This document shows positions 35,587-44,649 of a stretch of DNA of 60,687 nucleotides, one piece after another. The position numbers and the translations under genes were made by a program. The DNA is from Acidimicrobiales bacterium (lineage in GTDB: Bacteria; Actinomycetota; Acidimicrobiia; Acidimicrobiales; JAHWLA01). The stretch covers positions 1 to 60,687 of the forward strand of contig DATLNE010000043.1 in assembly GCA_035536915.1 (NCBI GenBank). Reading direction: 5' to 3'. The notes under the pieces are model-generated. The model was not told the DNA's origin and did no database searches. It saw only the letters and a list, made by a program, of their open reading frames with translations. Every line of letters starts with the position of its first letter. The stretch's first letter is position 1.

Positions 35587-36453
35587 TCAGACCGTCATGA
35601 TCTCGGGCTCGTCCTCGTCCTCGAAGCGCTCGGCCTCTTGGGCTTCGAGCTCCCCTTGGATGGCAGGCACGTCCTGGGCCATCTCGTCCATGCCGATCGG
35701 CCCACGCGCCCGGCCCGACAGGAACTGCTTGATGATGGGGTCCTTGGTCGTGCGCATCTCCTCCTTGGAGGCGAACTTCACCAGGCCCGCCCGGAAGAGC
35801 ACGCCCATGAACTCCGCGGTGCGCATGACCGACGGGATGTTGTGGGTGATGATGAAGAACGTCGCCCCCGTCTCCTTCTGGACGTTGACGACCAGCTCGT
35901 CGAGGTAGGCGACGCGCACGGGGTCGAGGCCCGAGTCGGGCTCGTCGAACAGCACGATCTCGGGATCGAGCACCAGCGCCCGGGCCAGGCCGGCCCGCTT
36001 CTTCATGCCACCCGACACCTCGCCCGGCGTCTTCTTGAGGTGGTCGAGCAGGCCGACGAGGCCCGCCTTTTCCTCGACGATGGCGCGCACTTCCTTGTCC
36101 TTCTTCTTGGTGTGCTCGCGCAGGGGGAAGGCGATGTTGTCGTACAGGGTCATGGAGCCGAAGAGGGCGCCGTCTTGGAAGAGCACGCCGAACTTGCGGC
36201 GGACCCGGTAGAGGTCCTTCTCCCGCATGCCGACGATGTTCTCGCCGTCGACCCAGATCTCGCCCGCCTCGGGGCGCAGCAGCCCGATGATGTTCTTGAG
36301 GAGGACGGACTTGCCGGTGCCCGAGGGGCCGAGGATGGCGGTGATCCGCCCTTTGGGGACGTCGAAGGTGATGTCTTCGAGCACGGTGTGTGACCCGAAC
36401 CGCTTGGTCACGCCCCGCAGCGAAATGATCGCTTCCTCAGGCAAGGTCCCCAC
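35587..36453 (-). CDS. MlaF/Mkl-type ABC ATPase of the mce transporter
   Basis: 288 residues from the GTG at 36453, supported by AGGAGA 3 bp upstream; the upstream extension is low quality. Walker A GPSGTGKSVLLKN, signature VSGGMKKRAGLARAL, Walker B EIVLFDEPDSGLDP and switch IITHNIPSVM are all present. The K-K-R-after-signature pattern is typical of MlaF/Mkl ATPases. In mycobacteria the mce ATPase (MceG/Mkl) is encoded elsewhere; here it heads the operon. The acidic C-terminal ~35 residues are extra. Confidence 0.93.
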   Translation of the reverse strand: MGTLPEEAIISLRGVTKRFGSHTVLEDITFDVPKGRITAILGPSGTGKSVLLKNIIGLLRPEAGEIWVDGENIVGMREKDLYRVRRKFGVLFQDGALFGSMTLYDNIAFPLREHTKKKDKEVRAIVEEKAGLVGLLDHLKKTPGEVSGGMKKRAGLARALVLDPEIVLFDEPDSGLDPVRVAYLDELVVNVQKETGATFFIITHNIPSVMRTAEFMGVLFRAGLVKFASKEEMRTTKDPIIKQFLSGRARGPIGMDEMAQDVPAIQGELEAQEAERFEDEDEPEIMTV

Positions 36454-36820
36454 CCATCTCCTGCAACGAACGGCTGCGGGAACGAGACTAGCCGTGTGAC
36501 CGTTGCCACGGAGGGCGGGGCTGGGGCCCGAGAAGCCGTTGGTACCGTCCGTCACCCGACCACCACCCCGTTGCCGGGATGGACGAGTTCTTAGGACGTT
36601 CTCTACTGAGCTTCTCGGGAACCCCCGCTACCCTCGACGGCCCCCTCCGCTTGCCTGGTTTCCCAGGAACCGGAGGCCCACGACCTGGCCAATGGGGCGT
36701 CTCGGAACGAGGATCACTCTCGCAAGACCGCCGCCGTCCGTCAAGGGGCAGGGCAGGTGGTCTGACCTGGGCTTTTACGCGTCGTCGCAGGTCAACGGCA
36801 ATGTGGAATTTTCCTGTACG
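36454..36820. other. Intergenic gap, 367 bp, upstream of the mce operon
   Basis: It should contain the mce operon promoter and the end of the LysM-transglycosylase transcript, both read leftwards. No clear sigma-70-like pair, palindrome longer than 7 bp, or coding frame with a ribosome site was found. Confidence 0.5.
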
Positions 36821-37522
36821 TCACCTGAACAGGCGCCGCTGCGCCTGGACGGCCGTCACATAGGTCTTGGTCTGCGGCAGCGGGCCTTGGCGGCGCATGG
36901 AGGCGAGCCCTTGGAAGTAGGAGCCGAGGGCTTTGTCGACGTCGCCGCCGTTCTGGTCGAGCAGGTAACGCAGGAAGCGGGCCGACATGCGGATGTTGTC
37001 CTCGGGCTTGCCGGGGTCGAGCTTGGCCCGCAGCAGGACCTCGTTGACGAAGTCGACGGTGTCGGGCATGAGCTGGCCCACGCCCATGGCGCCCGTGGAG
37101 GAGACCTTGGTGTTCTGCCAGCCCGACTCCTGCCACGTCATGGCCATGAGCAGGTCGGCGGGCACGCCGTAGCGGCCGGCCGCTTCTTGGAGGTGGCCGT
37201 AGAGGGCGAGGCGGTCCTTCGACTGGCGCAGGCGGGCGGGCAGCTTGGAGGACACCTTGCGGGGCGGCTTGGGTGTGGCAACCGCGCTGCGCAGGGTCGG
37301 CGTGCCGCGGCCGCCGGGCAAGGTCAGCACGGTGCCCGCGGCGACCCGGTTGACGTTCTTGATCTTGTTGGCTTGGGCCAGGGCCTGCACGGTGGTGCGA
37401 TGGCGCTTGGCCACGGCCGAGAGGGTCTCGCCCTTGCGCACTTTGTAGGTGCGGCCGGTGGCGGCTTGGCCCGCAAAGGCCAGCGCCAGCAGGGTGGCGA
37501 CAGCGACGAGGCGCTTCAGCAC
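36821..37522 (-). CDS. LysM-domain lytic transglycosylase
   Basis: 233-residue exported cell-wall enzyme. Signal peptide (1-21), one LysM domain (about 25-68, YKVRKGETLSAVAKRHRTTV), a basic linker and an SLT-type transglycosylase domain (about 105-220) with catalytic E132 in MAMTWQESGWQN and STGAMGVGQLMPDT. The GTG at 37522 overlaps the preceding M23 gene by 7 bp, so the two wall enzymes are expressed together. It would cut glycan strands of peptidoglycan. Confidence 0.92.
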   Translation of the reverse strand: MLKRLVAVATLLALAFAGQAATGRTYKVRKGETLSAVAKRHRTTVQALAQANKIKNVNRVAAGTVLTLPGGRGTPTLRSAVATPKPPRKVSSKLPARLRQSKDRLALYGHLQEAAGRYGVPADLLMAMTWQESGWQNTKVSSTGAMGVGQLMPDTVDFVNEVLLRAKLDPGKPEDNIRMSARFLRYLLDQNGGDVDKALGSYFQGLASMRRQGPLPQTKTYVTAVQAQRRLFR

Positions 37523-38331
37523 CAGCGTTTGGCCGTCGGGTACGGGTTGATCGGCTCGTTGCCGCCGAGGTGGATCTCCAGGTGGAGGTGCGGGGTGGAG
37601 CCCTTGGCGTTGCCGCTGTCGCCCACGGTCCCGATGCGCCCGCCGCGCTCGATGCGGCCCGGCTTCGACTGGTAGGCGTCGAGGTGGGCGCCGTAGTAGA
37701 CGTTGCCGTCGTCGCCGTAGAGGTAGAAGGCGAGGCCGGCGATGCTGCCTTGGCGGTGGACCAGGCGGCCGCTCACCGGGGCCACGACGGCGGTGCCCTT
37801 GAAGGCGAACAGGTCGGTGCCCATGTGGCGTCGGCCACCGGGGCGGGGGGCGGTCCAGCTGTCGGAGAAGTCGACCCGGCTGCCCTGCACGGGGCACAAC
37901 CAGTCGGCGGCGGCGCCGGGGATGGTCAGTGTCTGGCCCACCCGGATCTTGTGGGCGCTCTTGAGGCCGTTGGCCTTGGCGATGGCGGCTGAGGTGGTGC
38001 CGTAGCGCTTGGCGATGCTTGCCAGGTTCTGGCCCTTGGCCACGGTGTGGCGGCGTTCGCCGTTGCCCACCACGACCTGCTTGGTCGACAGGGCCGGTGC
38101 GCCTTTGGTGGTGGCGGCGGGCGCGCTGCCGCCGAGGTTGAGGACCTGGTCCTCGAAGATGCGGTGGGGGTTGGCCAGGCTGTTGGCCGCCGTCAGCGCC
38201 TGCACGGTGGTGCCGTGTTTCCTGGCGATGCGGGACAGGGTGTCGCCTCGCTGGACCCGGTACGTCCCGGCGGCGGCCTGCCCGGCGAGGGCGAGTACGG
38301 CAATGACGGCGATGGCGCGGAATCGTTGCAT
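37516..38331 (-). CDS. LysM-domain M23 metallopeptidase
   Basis: 271-residue exported protein. Signal peptide (1-21), two LysM domains (about 24-67 and 95-137) and a C-terminal M23 (lysostaphin-type) peptidase domain. Zinc ligands H169 and D173 (RHMGTDLFAF) and H250 within the HLH motif (STPHLHLEIH) are present, so it should be active. AAGGAGG lies 4 bp before the ATG. It starts the two-gene cell-wall unit; its promoter must lie in or near the hairpin repeat array to its right. Confidence 0.93.
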   Translation of the reverse strand: MQRFRAIAVIAVLALAGQAAAGTYRVQRGDTLSRIARKHGTTVQALTAANSLANPHRIFEDQVLNLGGSAPAATTKGAPALSTKQVVVGNGERRHTVAKGQNLASIAKRYGTTSAAIAKANGLKSAHKIRVGQTLTIPGAAADWLCPVQGSRVDFSDSWTAPRPGGRRHMGTDLFAFKGTAVVAPVSGRLVHRQGSIAGLAFYLYGDDGNVYYGAHLDAYQSKPGRIERGGRIGTVGDSGNAKGSTPHLHLEIHLGGNEPINPYPTAKRWC

Positions 38332-38412
38332 GGAACCTCCTTCCGCCCCCGGCAGGACACTTTACTTTGCCAACATCGACAACACAAACCCCAACCTGAA
38401 CAGCGCCGCTCG

Positions 38413-38700
38413 AACTGTGCGGAGTTGCGGCTCGCTACGCGCCCCAACTCCGCACACTTCGAGGGGTCAGGGGCGCCGGCCGTCGGGCTCAAACTGTGCG
38501 GGGTTCGAGCTCGCTATGAGCCACAAGTCCGCACACTTCGCGGGGTCAGCGGCGCCGGGCGTCGTGCGCAAACTGTGCGGGGTTACGGCTCACCACGATC
38601 CCCAACTCCGCACAGTTCGAATGGGGGTCGGGGGCCGCCGATGTGAAGTGTGCGGGGTTTGGGCTCGCTATGAGCCTCAACCCCGCACAGTTTGCGGGTT
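38413..38700. repeat. Array of four hairpin repeats, period ~79 bp
   Basis: Four related units begin at 38413, 38492, 38571 and 38646. Each has a left arm like AACTGTGCGGGGTT, a centre near GGCTCGCTATGAGCC and a right arm like CAACTCCGCACAGTT, so each can fold into an imperfect hairpin of about 50 bases. Spacers of about 25-30 bp share GGGGTCAGGGGCGCCGG. The array fills the gap between the M23 peptidase start and the ThyX-like stop codon. No coding frame is supported in it. Confidence 0.8.
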
Positions 38701-40306
38701 AGGGGCGGGTGGCGCGGCGGGCTTCGGCGCGGTTCTCGGCCTCGAGGCGCTCGAGGTCGTAGGTGCCGTGGTCCACGAACTGCATGGACTCGGCCACGGC
38801 CCGGTGGCCCGCCTGCTCGGCGATGAGCCGGTGCATCTCCTGGCACACCCGGCGGTACTCCGGATGGCCCTGGGGCCCGGTGCGCAGTTCCAGCACGTGC
38901 ATGGCCTCGCGGGCGTTCATGTGCATCGTGTAGCGGACCCGGTAGGCCAGCGCCACGGCGTAGCTCGCCTGCTTGGGGAAGCGTTCGGCGATGGCGTCGT
39001 GCAGCAGCCGCGACTTGTCCATCGACTCGGCGAAGCGGTCGGCCAGCCCGGCTTCCTCCACGGCCTCGGGCATGACGAAGCCGTGCTGGGGGGTGAGGTC
39101 CTGCCAGTCGATGGTGAGCAGCCGGTGGCGCTGGAGGTCGCGGAAGGCGCCGTAGTCGGACAGTACGTCGAAGCGGTAGTCGATGCGCTCGAAGCCCCGC
39201 CCGGGCCGGTGGCGCCGGTTGGAGCGCTCCCCCGCGTAGGCCCGCAGGATGCGCACCTTCTCCTCGCCGGCCAGCGACTTGACCCGCCGCAGGACCTGGT
39301 CCTCGGGCAGGTCGGTGTAGGCGTAGAGGGTGGCGGCGACGAGCTTGTCCTCGGCGTCGGGGTCGTAGTCGACGAGGGTGACCATGGGCCGGGGCTCGGG
39401 CTCGACGTCGGCGAACAGGTCGTCGGCCGCTTCCTCCATGGCCGCCCGGTTCGACTCCATATAGGCCGACCACACGCCGCCCCGGTCGGGCAGGTCGACC
39501 CGCTTGAGGAACGACGGGATGACCTTGCGCAGCTCCTCCAGCATGAGGTCGGCATACGCCCGCGCCTCGGGCAGCGGGTGCGAGCGCATGCGCAGCAGCA
39601 GCATCTCGTAGGCCTGGCCGGTGCCGTAGATGCCCACGTTCGACTGGGCGGCGGCGGGCAGCAGCCCCCGCAGGGAGTCGAAGGCCTTGGCCTTGATCGA
39701 GGTGCGGTAGGCGAAGTCGGAGTCGCCCTCGCCCTTGGGGTAGCGCTCGGCGAAGTAGGCGCCCATGGGGGCCAGCAGTTCGGCGTAAGTGTCGAACATG
39801 CGGTCCATGTCGCCCACGTAGCGGGCGCCCAGCGGCGAGTCGAGGATCTGGGGGTCGCGGAAGTAGCGGTAGCGGCCGTTGGACAGGCGGGCGTCGTAGG
39901 CGATGTAGCGGGTCGACTGCTCCAGGTAGGCCATGAGCCGGCCCCGCTCCAGCACCTTGGTCAGCAGGTTCGACGCCTGCTCGCAGGCCAGGTGCACGCC
40001 GCCCAACTGGGCCACCGAGTCGTCGCCGTACTCGAAGAACACCCGGTCGTAGAGCTCCTCGGCCCGCTTGAGCCCCACTGTGGCGTCGACCGTCTCGTCG
40101 CCGCTCATGTCGAGCTCGCCCACGAACTCGTCGAGGAACAGGCGCCGCAGGCTCTTGGCCGTGCGGGAGTAGCGGGCGAACAGCGCCCCCTTCACCACCT
40201 CGGGCAGGTTGACCAGGGCGAACACCGGCCGGTCGACGTTGGTGAAGTACGGCCGCAGGATGGCCTGTTCATCCTCCGTGAACGTCTCGACGGCGTAAGG
40301 CGGCAT
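38699..40306 (-). CDS. Double-length ThyX-like protein
   Basis: 535 residues, about twice the size of a flavin-dependent thymidylate synthase. The N-terminal half contains ERGRLMAYLEQSTRYIAYD, which matches the ThyX pattern around the E-Q-S-T-R-Y block; the C-terminal half contains LQRHRLLTIDWQDLTPQHG with the R-H-R of the ThyX motif but not its following Ser. So the two halves look like tandem ThyX folds with split or decayed motifs. Real thymidylate synthesis is uncertain. ATG at 40306. It lies between the repeat array and the helY region. Confidence 0.8.
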   Translation of the reverse strand: MPPYAVETFTEDEQAILRPYFTNVDRPVFALVNLPEVVKGALFARYSRTAKSLRRLFLDEFVGELDMSGDETVDATVGLKRAEELYDRVFFEYGDDSVAQLGGVHLACEQASNLLTKVLERGRLMAYLEQSTRYIAYDARLSNGRYRYFRDPQILDSPLGARYVGDMDRMFDTYAELLAPMGAYFAERYPKGEGDSDFAYRTSIKAKAFDSLRGLLPAAAQSNVGIYGTGQAYEMLLLRMRSHPLPEARAYADLMLEELRKVIPSFLKRVDLPDRGGVWSAYMESNRAAMEEAADDLFADVEPEPRPMVTLVDYDPDAEDKLVAATLYAYTDLPEDQVLRRVKSLAGEEKVRILRAYAGERSNRRHRPGRGFERIDYRFDVLSDYGAFRDLQRHRLLTIDWQDLTPQHGFVMPEAVEEAGLADRFAESMDKSRLLHDAIAERFPKQASYAVALAYRVRYTMHMNAREAMHVLELRTGPQGHPEYRRVCQEMHRLIAEQAGHRAVAESMQFVDHGTYDLERLEAENRAEARRATRP

Positions 40307-40329
40307 CGCTGCCGAGGTTAACGGCGCGC

Positions 40330-40914
40330 TCACACGATCACGCGGACTGCATCGGGGCGGAGGCGCAGCGACAGGTGGCGGGCGGGGCCGACGTCGTCGC
40401 CGTCGAGCACGACCGACAGCGCCCGGGGCAGGTCGACCTGGAGGGCGGCGGTGCGCCGTTCCTTGATCGCCGGGTGCGGGAGGTGGGCGCCATGGTGGAG
40501 GCGGCTGCGCACCTTGACCCGCTCCCCCATCGCCAGGCGCGCTTCGTAGGTGTCGAGCAACCCGTCGCCCGGGTGCGCCTTGGGGCCCGCGTTCCACCGG
40601 CCCACCCACTGGGCGTTCATGGCGGCGAAGGCGTACGACCAGGTGCGGGTGCGGGCCACCGCATGCGCCACGAACAGGTGCAGCCGCCCGTCGACCAGCA
40701 CCTCGCCCAAGTCGACGGGGAAGGCCACGTCGAGGCTGCCTTCGCCGCCCAGCGTGTGGCACAGGTCGCCACCGGTCAGCCCCAGCGTGGGGAACGGCCG
40801 CCCCTCCAGCCGGGCCTGCTCCAGGGCACGACGAGCCTCGGCGTCGGACGCCACCACCAGGTCGGGCGGGCGAGCGGCGGGTTCGCCGTAGCCCGACCCC
40901 TTGCGGATGGTCAC
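40330..40914 (-). CDS. Diacylglycerol-kinase-like C-terminal domain protein
   Basis: 194 residues. The C-terminal third (PRALSVVLDGDDVGPARHLS and RLRPDAVRVIV) resembles the last strands of YegS/diacylglycerol kinases, and GLTGGDLCHTLGG loosely recalls their G-G-D loop. The nucleotide-binding front half of a full kinase (about 300 residues) is missing, so activity is doubtful. The GTG overlaps the helY stop by four bases, meaning co-translation with the helicase. Confidence 0.55.
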   Translation of the reverse strand: MTIRKGSGYGEPAARPPDLVVASDAEARRALEQARLEGRPFPTLGLTGGDLCHTLGGEGSLDVAFPVDLGEVLVDGRLHLFVAHAVARTRTWSYAFAAMNAQWVGRWNAGPKAHPGDGLLDTYEARLAMGERVKVRSRLHHGAHLPHPAIKERRTAALQVDLPRALSVVLDGDDVGPARHLSLRLRPDAVRVIV

Positions 40915-43505
40915 GTCGAGACGACAGACGACGCCGCCACCACGCCTCGGAACAGGCTGTCGGCCGCGGCCCGGGCCGCCTTGGCCGTCTCCAGGTCGGG
41001 GGCCATGTCGCCCAACTGCCGCAGCAGGTCGATGAGCTGCTTGACGTTGCGCACGAAGTCGCCGCCCGACATCTCCTCGTCGGCGATCACGTCGTCGAGG
41101 TCTTCCCCCGCCGCCCATGCATACGCCAGGGCCACGAACCCGGGGTCGGGCGGGCGGGTCATGGGCAGCCCGGCGTCCTCCTCGGCGGCATTGAGCTCGC
41201 GGGCCACACGCTCGATCTCCGTCCAGCGGTGGCGCACCTTGGGCGACGGGAACCACGGCGCCGGGCCCGCGCCCGGCCCCCGCGTCTCGTAGGTGAAGAC
41301 CGACGCCAGCCCGGCCACCGCAGCCGAATCGAGCCCGTCGAACAGCCCTGTCTCGATGCACTCGGCGATCAGCAGGTCGGCCTCGTGGTAGATGCGGGAG
41401 AGCCGATCCCCCGCCGGCGTCAGCGACCAGCCGTCGATGTAGCCCCACGCCTCGAGCACCCGCAGCACCCGGTCGAACTGGCGGGCCAGCGACTCGGTGC
41501 GGCCCCGAATGCGCCGTTCCAGCCGGTCGACGTCGCCCCGCAGCCGCCCGGCACGCTCGGTGGCGCGCACGTGGGCGGCGGCGTCGGGGCACGAAGCCAC
41601 GGGATGGTCGGCCGCCTCCTCCTCCCGGCGGCGGCGCCGCTTCAGCGAGGTCTCGGCGTCGGGGTGGAGGCGGGCCTTGATCAGCGCCGCGGCCACCGCC
41701 CGGCGGAACCCTGTGTTGTTGGGTGCATACGGTGTGGGCAGGTCGACCCGGCCCACCGGCCGCGGCGGCACCGGGAAGTCGTCGGGGCCGAGCGACACCA
41801 TGCGCCGCTCCACCGTCAGCGCCCGCAGCCGGGCGTCGCCGCCCCGCCGCTGCGAGGTGGCCAGCACGGCGACCCGTCCCCCGCCGCCCGCGCCGGGCAC
41901 CAGCACCACGTCGCCGGGCTTGAGCCGGGTCAGCGCCTCCACCGTCTCCGCCTTGGGCGACGGCTTGGCCTTGCGGTCGCCCAGCAGCGATCGGTACTCC
42001 TCCACGTCGCCCATCTCGCATGTGGCCGCCGCCTCGGCGTCGGACAGCAACGACGAGGTGCGCTCCAACTGCGTCTCCAGCCGCACCACGTCGGCGTCGG
42101 TGCGGTACTGGGCGAACGACAGGTTGAGCAGGTGGTGGGCCTCGGCCGCCGGATACCGCCGCACCAGGTTGGCCGCCATGTTGTAGGTGGGCCGGAACGA
42201 CGACGACAGCGCGTAGGTGCGGGTCGAGGCCAGGCCCGCCACTTGGTCGAAGGGCACGAACGGCGACCACAACACGACGGCGTAGCCCACGTCGTCGATG
42301 CCGCGGCGGCCCGCCCGGCCGGTCAACTGCGTGTACTCCCCCGGCGTCAGCGGCTCGTGGCGTTCGCCCGTGAACTTGGTCAGCTTCTCGATGACCACCG
42401 AACGCGCCGGCATGTTGATGCCCAGCGACAGGGTCTCGGTGGCGAACACGACCTTGACCAACGCCGCCGTAAAGCACGCCTCCACCGCTTCCTTGAACGG
42501 CGGCACCATGCCCGCGTGGTGGGAGGCGATGCCCATCTCCAGCCCGCTCAGCCAGGTGCCGTAGTCGAGCACCCGCAGGTCGTCGTCGGACAGCGTCTCC
42601 ACCTTCGACTCGGCGATGGCCCGGATCTGGCGCCGCTCCTCCGGGGTGGTCAGCCGCAGCCCGTACTCCAGGCAGCGCTTGACGGCGTCGTCGCACGCGG
42701 CGCGGCTGAAGATGAAGTAGATGGTGGGCAGCATGTCGTGCTCGCCCAACAGGTCGACCACCTCGGTGCGCCGCGGCGTGAACAGGCGGCCCGAGCGGGG
42801 ACGGCCCCGCACCGGCGGCTGCTTCAAGCCCCGGCTGTCGAGGGCGGCGGCCTCCGAGTTGGGCCGACCGTCGACGAAGGTCGGCAGCAGGTGGGGCACT
42901 TCGGACGAGCGGTCGCCGATCATGTAGAGGTTGTGCAGCTCGACGGGGCGGCGCTCCTCGATGATGGCCTCGGTGGCCCCCCGCACCGTCTGGATCCAGT
43001 CGGCGAACTCCTCGGCGTTCGACACCGTGGCCGACAGGCAGACGAGGTCGACCTCCTGGGGCGTGTGGATGATCACCTCTTCCCACACCGCACCCCGGTA
43101 GGGGTTCTGCAGGTAGTGGACCTCGTCGAGCACCACGTACCGAAGGCCGTCGAGGGCCGACGACCCGGCGTAGATCATGTTGCGCAGCACCTCGGTGGTC
43201 ATCACCACCACGGGCGCGTCGCCGTTGACGGCGTTGTCGCCGGTGAGCAGGCCGACCTTGTCTGTGCCGTGCGCCCGTACCAGGTCGCCGTACTTCTGGT
43301 TGGAGAGCGCCTTCAGAGGCGTGGTGTAGAAGGCCTTGCGTCCTTCCTGGAGCGCCTTGGCCACCGCGTACTCGGCCACCACCGTCTTGCCCGAGCCGGT
43401 GGGCGCCGCCACCAGCACCGACTTGCCCGCGTCGAGGGCGTCGAAGGCCCGCACCTGGAAGGCGTCCGGCTCGAACCCCAACCCGGCGACGAACGCCGCC
43501 CTCAT
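40911..43505 (-). CDS. helY: HelY/Ski2-like DEAD/DExH helicase
   Basis: 864-residue superfamily 2 helicase of the Ski2/Mtr4 type. Walker A APTGSGKT (K40), DExH box VVLDEVHYL, motif III LSATVSNAEE, and motif VI QLTGRAGRRGID are clear, followed by a beta/helical C-terminal part. Actinobacterial HelY proteins of about 900 residues are found near tatC, as here. ATG start. Likely unwinds structured RNA; roles in decay or rRNA processing are inferred from the eukaryotic relatives. Confidence 0.93.
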   Translation of the reverse strand: MRAAFVAGLGFEPDAFQVRAFDALDAGKSVLVAAPTGSGKTVVAEYAVAKALQEGRKAFYTTPLKALSNQKYGDLVRAHGTDKVGLLTGDNAVNGDAPVVVMTTEVLRNMIYAGSSALDGLRYVVLDEVHYLQNPYRGAVWEEVIIHTPQEVDLVCLSATVSNAEEFADWIQTVRGATEAIIEERRPVELHNLYMIGDRSSEVPHLLPTFVDGRPNSEAAALDSRGLKQPPVRGRPRSGRLFTPRRTEVVDLLGEHDMLPTIYFIFSRAACDDAVKRCLEYGLRLTTPEERRQIRAIAESKVETLSDDDLRVLDYGTWLSGLEMGIASHHAGMVPPFKEAVEACFTAALVKVVFATETLSLGINMPARSVVIEKLTKFTGERHEPLTPGEYTQLTGRAGRRGIDDVGYAVVLWSPFVPFDQVAGLASTRTYALSSSFRPTYNMAANLVRRYPAAEAHHLLNLSFAQYRTDADVVRLETQLERTSSLLSDAEAAATCEMGDVEEYRSLLGDRKAKPSPKAETVEALTRLKPGDVVLVPGAGGGGRVAVLATSQRRGGDARLRALTVERRMVSLGPDDFPVPPRPVGRVDLPTPYAPNNTGFRRAVAAALIKARLHPDAETSLKRRRRREEEAADHPVASCPDAAAHVRATERAGRLRGDVDRLERRIRGRTESLARQFDRVLRVLEAWGYIDGWSLTPAGDRLSRIYHEADLLIAECIETGLFDGLDSAAVAGLASVFTYETRGPGAGPAPWFPSPKVRHRWTEIERVARELNAAEEDAGLPMTRPPDPGFVALAYAWAAGEDLDDVIADEEMSGGDFVRNVKQLIDLLRQLGDMAPDLETAKAARAAADSLFRGVVAASSVVST

Positions 43506-43522
43506 CGTTCGACCCTCACGCT

Positions 43523-43570
43523 TTCTGGCCTGTCATTCGCGCCGCCTGCGGCGCGAATGACAGGCCAGAA
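43523..43570. repeat. Long perfect palindrome between helY and tatC
   Basis: Arms of 23 bp (43523-43545 and 43548-43570) are exact complements around a 2-base centre, beginning TTCTGGCC and ending GGCCAGAA. The end sequence TTCTGG...CCAGAA is the same as in the palindrome at 28476-28527, while the inner part differs. It lies between two minus-strand genes, 11 bp after the tatC stop and 17 bp before the helY start. Confidence 0.8.
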
Positions 43571-43581
43571 CGGCAGCGGCG

Positions 43582-44340
43582 TCACCGTTTCAGGAGGCGG
43601 CCGATGAGGATGGACGCCTCGTAGAACACGTACATCGGCCCGGCCATGGCGAGCAGCGACCACGGGTCCTGGCTGGGGGTGAGCACGGCGGCGGCGGCCA
43701 CGATGCCCACCGCGGCCTGGCGGCGCCACGCCGCCAACGCCCGGCTGCTGAGCACCCGGGCCAACTGCAGGAACACCAGCAGCACGGGGAAGTCGAAGGC
43801 CAGCCCGAAGGCCACCACCATCAAGACGACCAGCCGCAGGTACGGCCCGGGGCTGAACAACGGCTCGATCTCCGAGCCCCCCACGCTCACCAGGAAGTCG
43901 AGCGCCCGGGGGAAGGTGATCAGCGCCACCGCCCCGCCGGCGGCGAACAGCACGATCGACGAGAAGATGAAGGGGATGGCGTAGCGCTTCTCCCGGGGGT
44001 GCAGCCCCGGCGTGACGAACCGCCACAACTGCCAGAGCACGACCGGCGAAGCCAGGAACAACCCCGTCCACCCCGACACCCGCAGCCGGGTGGTGAACCC
44101 CTCGACCGGGTCACGGATGTAGAGCGTGCACGGATCGCCCGGCGGCAGCACGTCGCAGTACGGATCCACCAGGAACCCGAGGATGTGGTTGTAGAGCCCG
44201 AAGGCGACGGCCATGCCCACGGCCACGGCGGCCAGCGAGATCATCAGCCGCGTGCGCAGTTCGGCCAGGTGGTCGATGACCGTCATGCGGCCGTCCGCCG
44301 GCCGGGGCGCGCCGCGCCGCGGGATGCGGAGGCGGATCAC
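43582..44340 (-). CDS. tatC: Sec-independent translocase TatC
   Basis: 252-residue polytopic membrane protein, six segments, the core receptor of the twin-arginine translocase. Visible: HLAELRTRLMISLAAVAVG near the N-terminus, SPVVLWQLWRFVTPGLHPRE and FDFPVLLVFLQLARVL. A basic N-terminal extension of about 18 residues precedes the family start. GTG start overlaps the tatA stop by four bases (GTGA). Confidence 0.96.
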   Translation of the reverse strand: MIRLRIPRRGAPRPADGRMTVIDHLAELRTRLMISLAAVAVGMAVAFGLYNHILGFLVDPYCDVLPPGDPCTLYIRDPVEGFTTRLRVSGWTGLFLASPVVLWQLWRFVTPGLHPREKRYAIPFIFSSIVLFAAGGAVALITFPRALDFLVSVGGSEIEPLFSPGPYLRLVVLMVVAFGLAFDFPVLLVFLQLARVLSSRALAAWRRQAAVGIVAAAAVLTPSQDPWSLLAMAGPMYVFYEASILIGRLLKR

Positions 44341-44624
44341 GCCCCCTGGTCGCGGGGTTCGTCGACGTCGGCGGGCGGCGCCTCGACGGCGGGCGACGGA
44401 GCGCCCGGCGGCGGTGCGCCTGTGGCCGAGGTGGGCGGCTCGGCGAAGACCCCCGGGTCGGAGAAGGCGTCACGCACGTCGGTCTGAAAGTCGGTGGTGA
44501 CCCGGCGGAACTCCTGCAGCGCCTTGCCCATCTGGCGAGCGGCGCCGGGAAGCCGGTTGGGGCCGAGCACGAGCAAGGCGACCACCAGCACGACGAGGAT
44601 CTCGGAAATGCCGATGTTGCCCAT
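44337..44624 (-). CDS. tatA: Twin-arginine translocase subunit TatA/TatB
   Basis: 95 residues: short N-terminal membrane helix (ISEILVVLVVALLVLGP), the typical P-N-R-L-P hinge, an amphipathic helix (AARQMGKALQEFRRVTTD) and a Pro/Ala-rich tail. TatA and TatB cannot be split with certainty by sequence; the sole Tat helix gene beside tatC suggests TatA. The ATG at 44624 was chosen because upstream residues are non-membrane shadow sequence. Confidence 0.9.
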   Translation of the reverse strand: MGNIGISEILVVLVVALLVLGPNRLPGAARQMGKALQEFRRVTTDFQTDVRDAFSDPGVFAEPPTSATGAPPPGAPSPAVEAPPADVDEPRDQGA

Positions 44625-44649
44625 CGGCGGGGAGTCTACGGGTCGGCCG

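Noticed and set aside
38413-38700. Repeat array considered as a CRISPR
   Set aside because: Units are imperfect hairpins with similar spacers, only four copies, and no cas genes are nearby.
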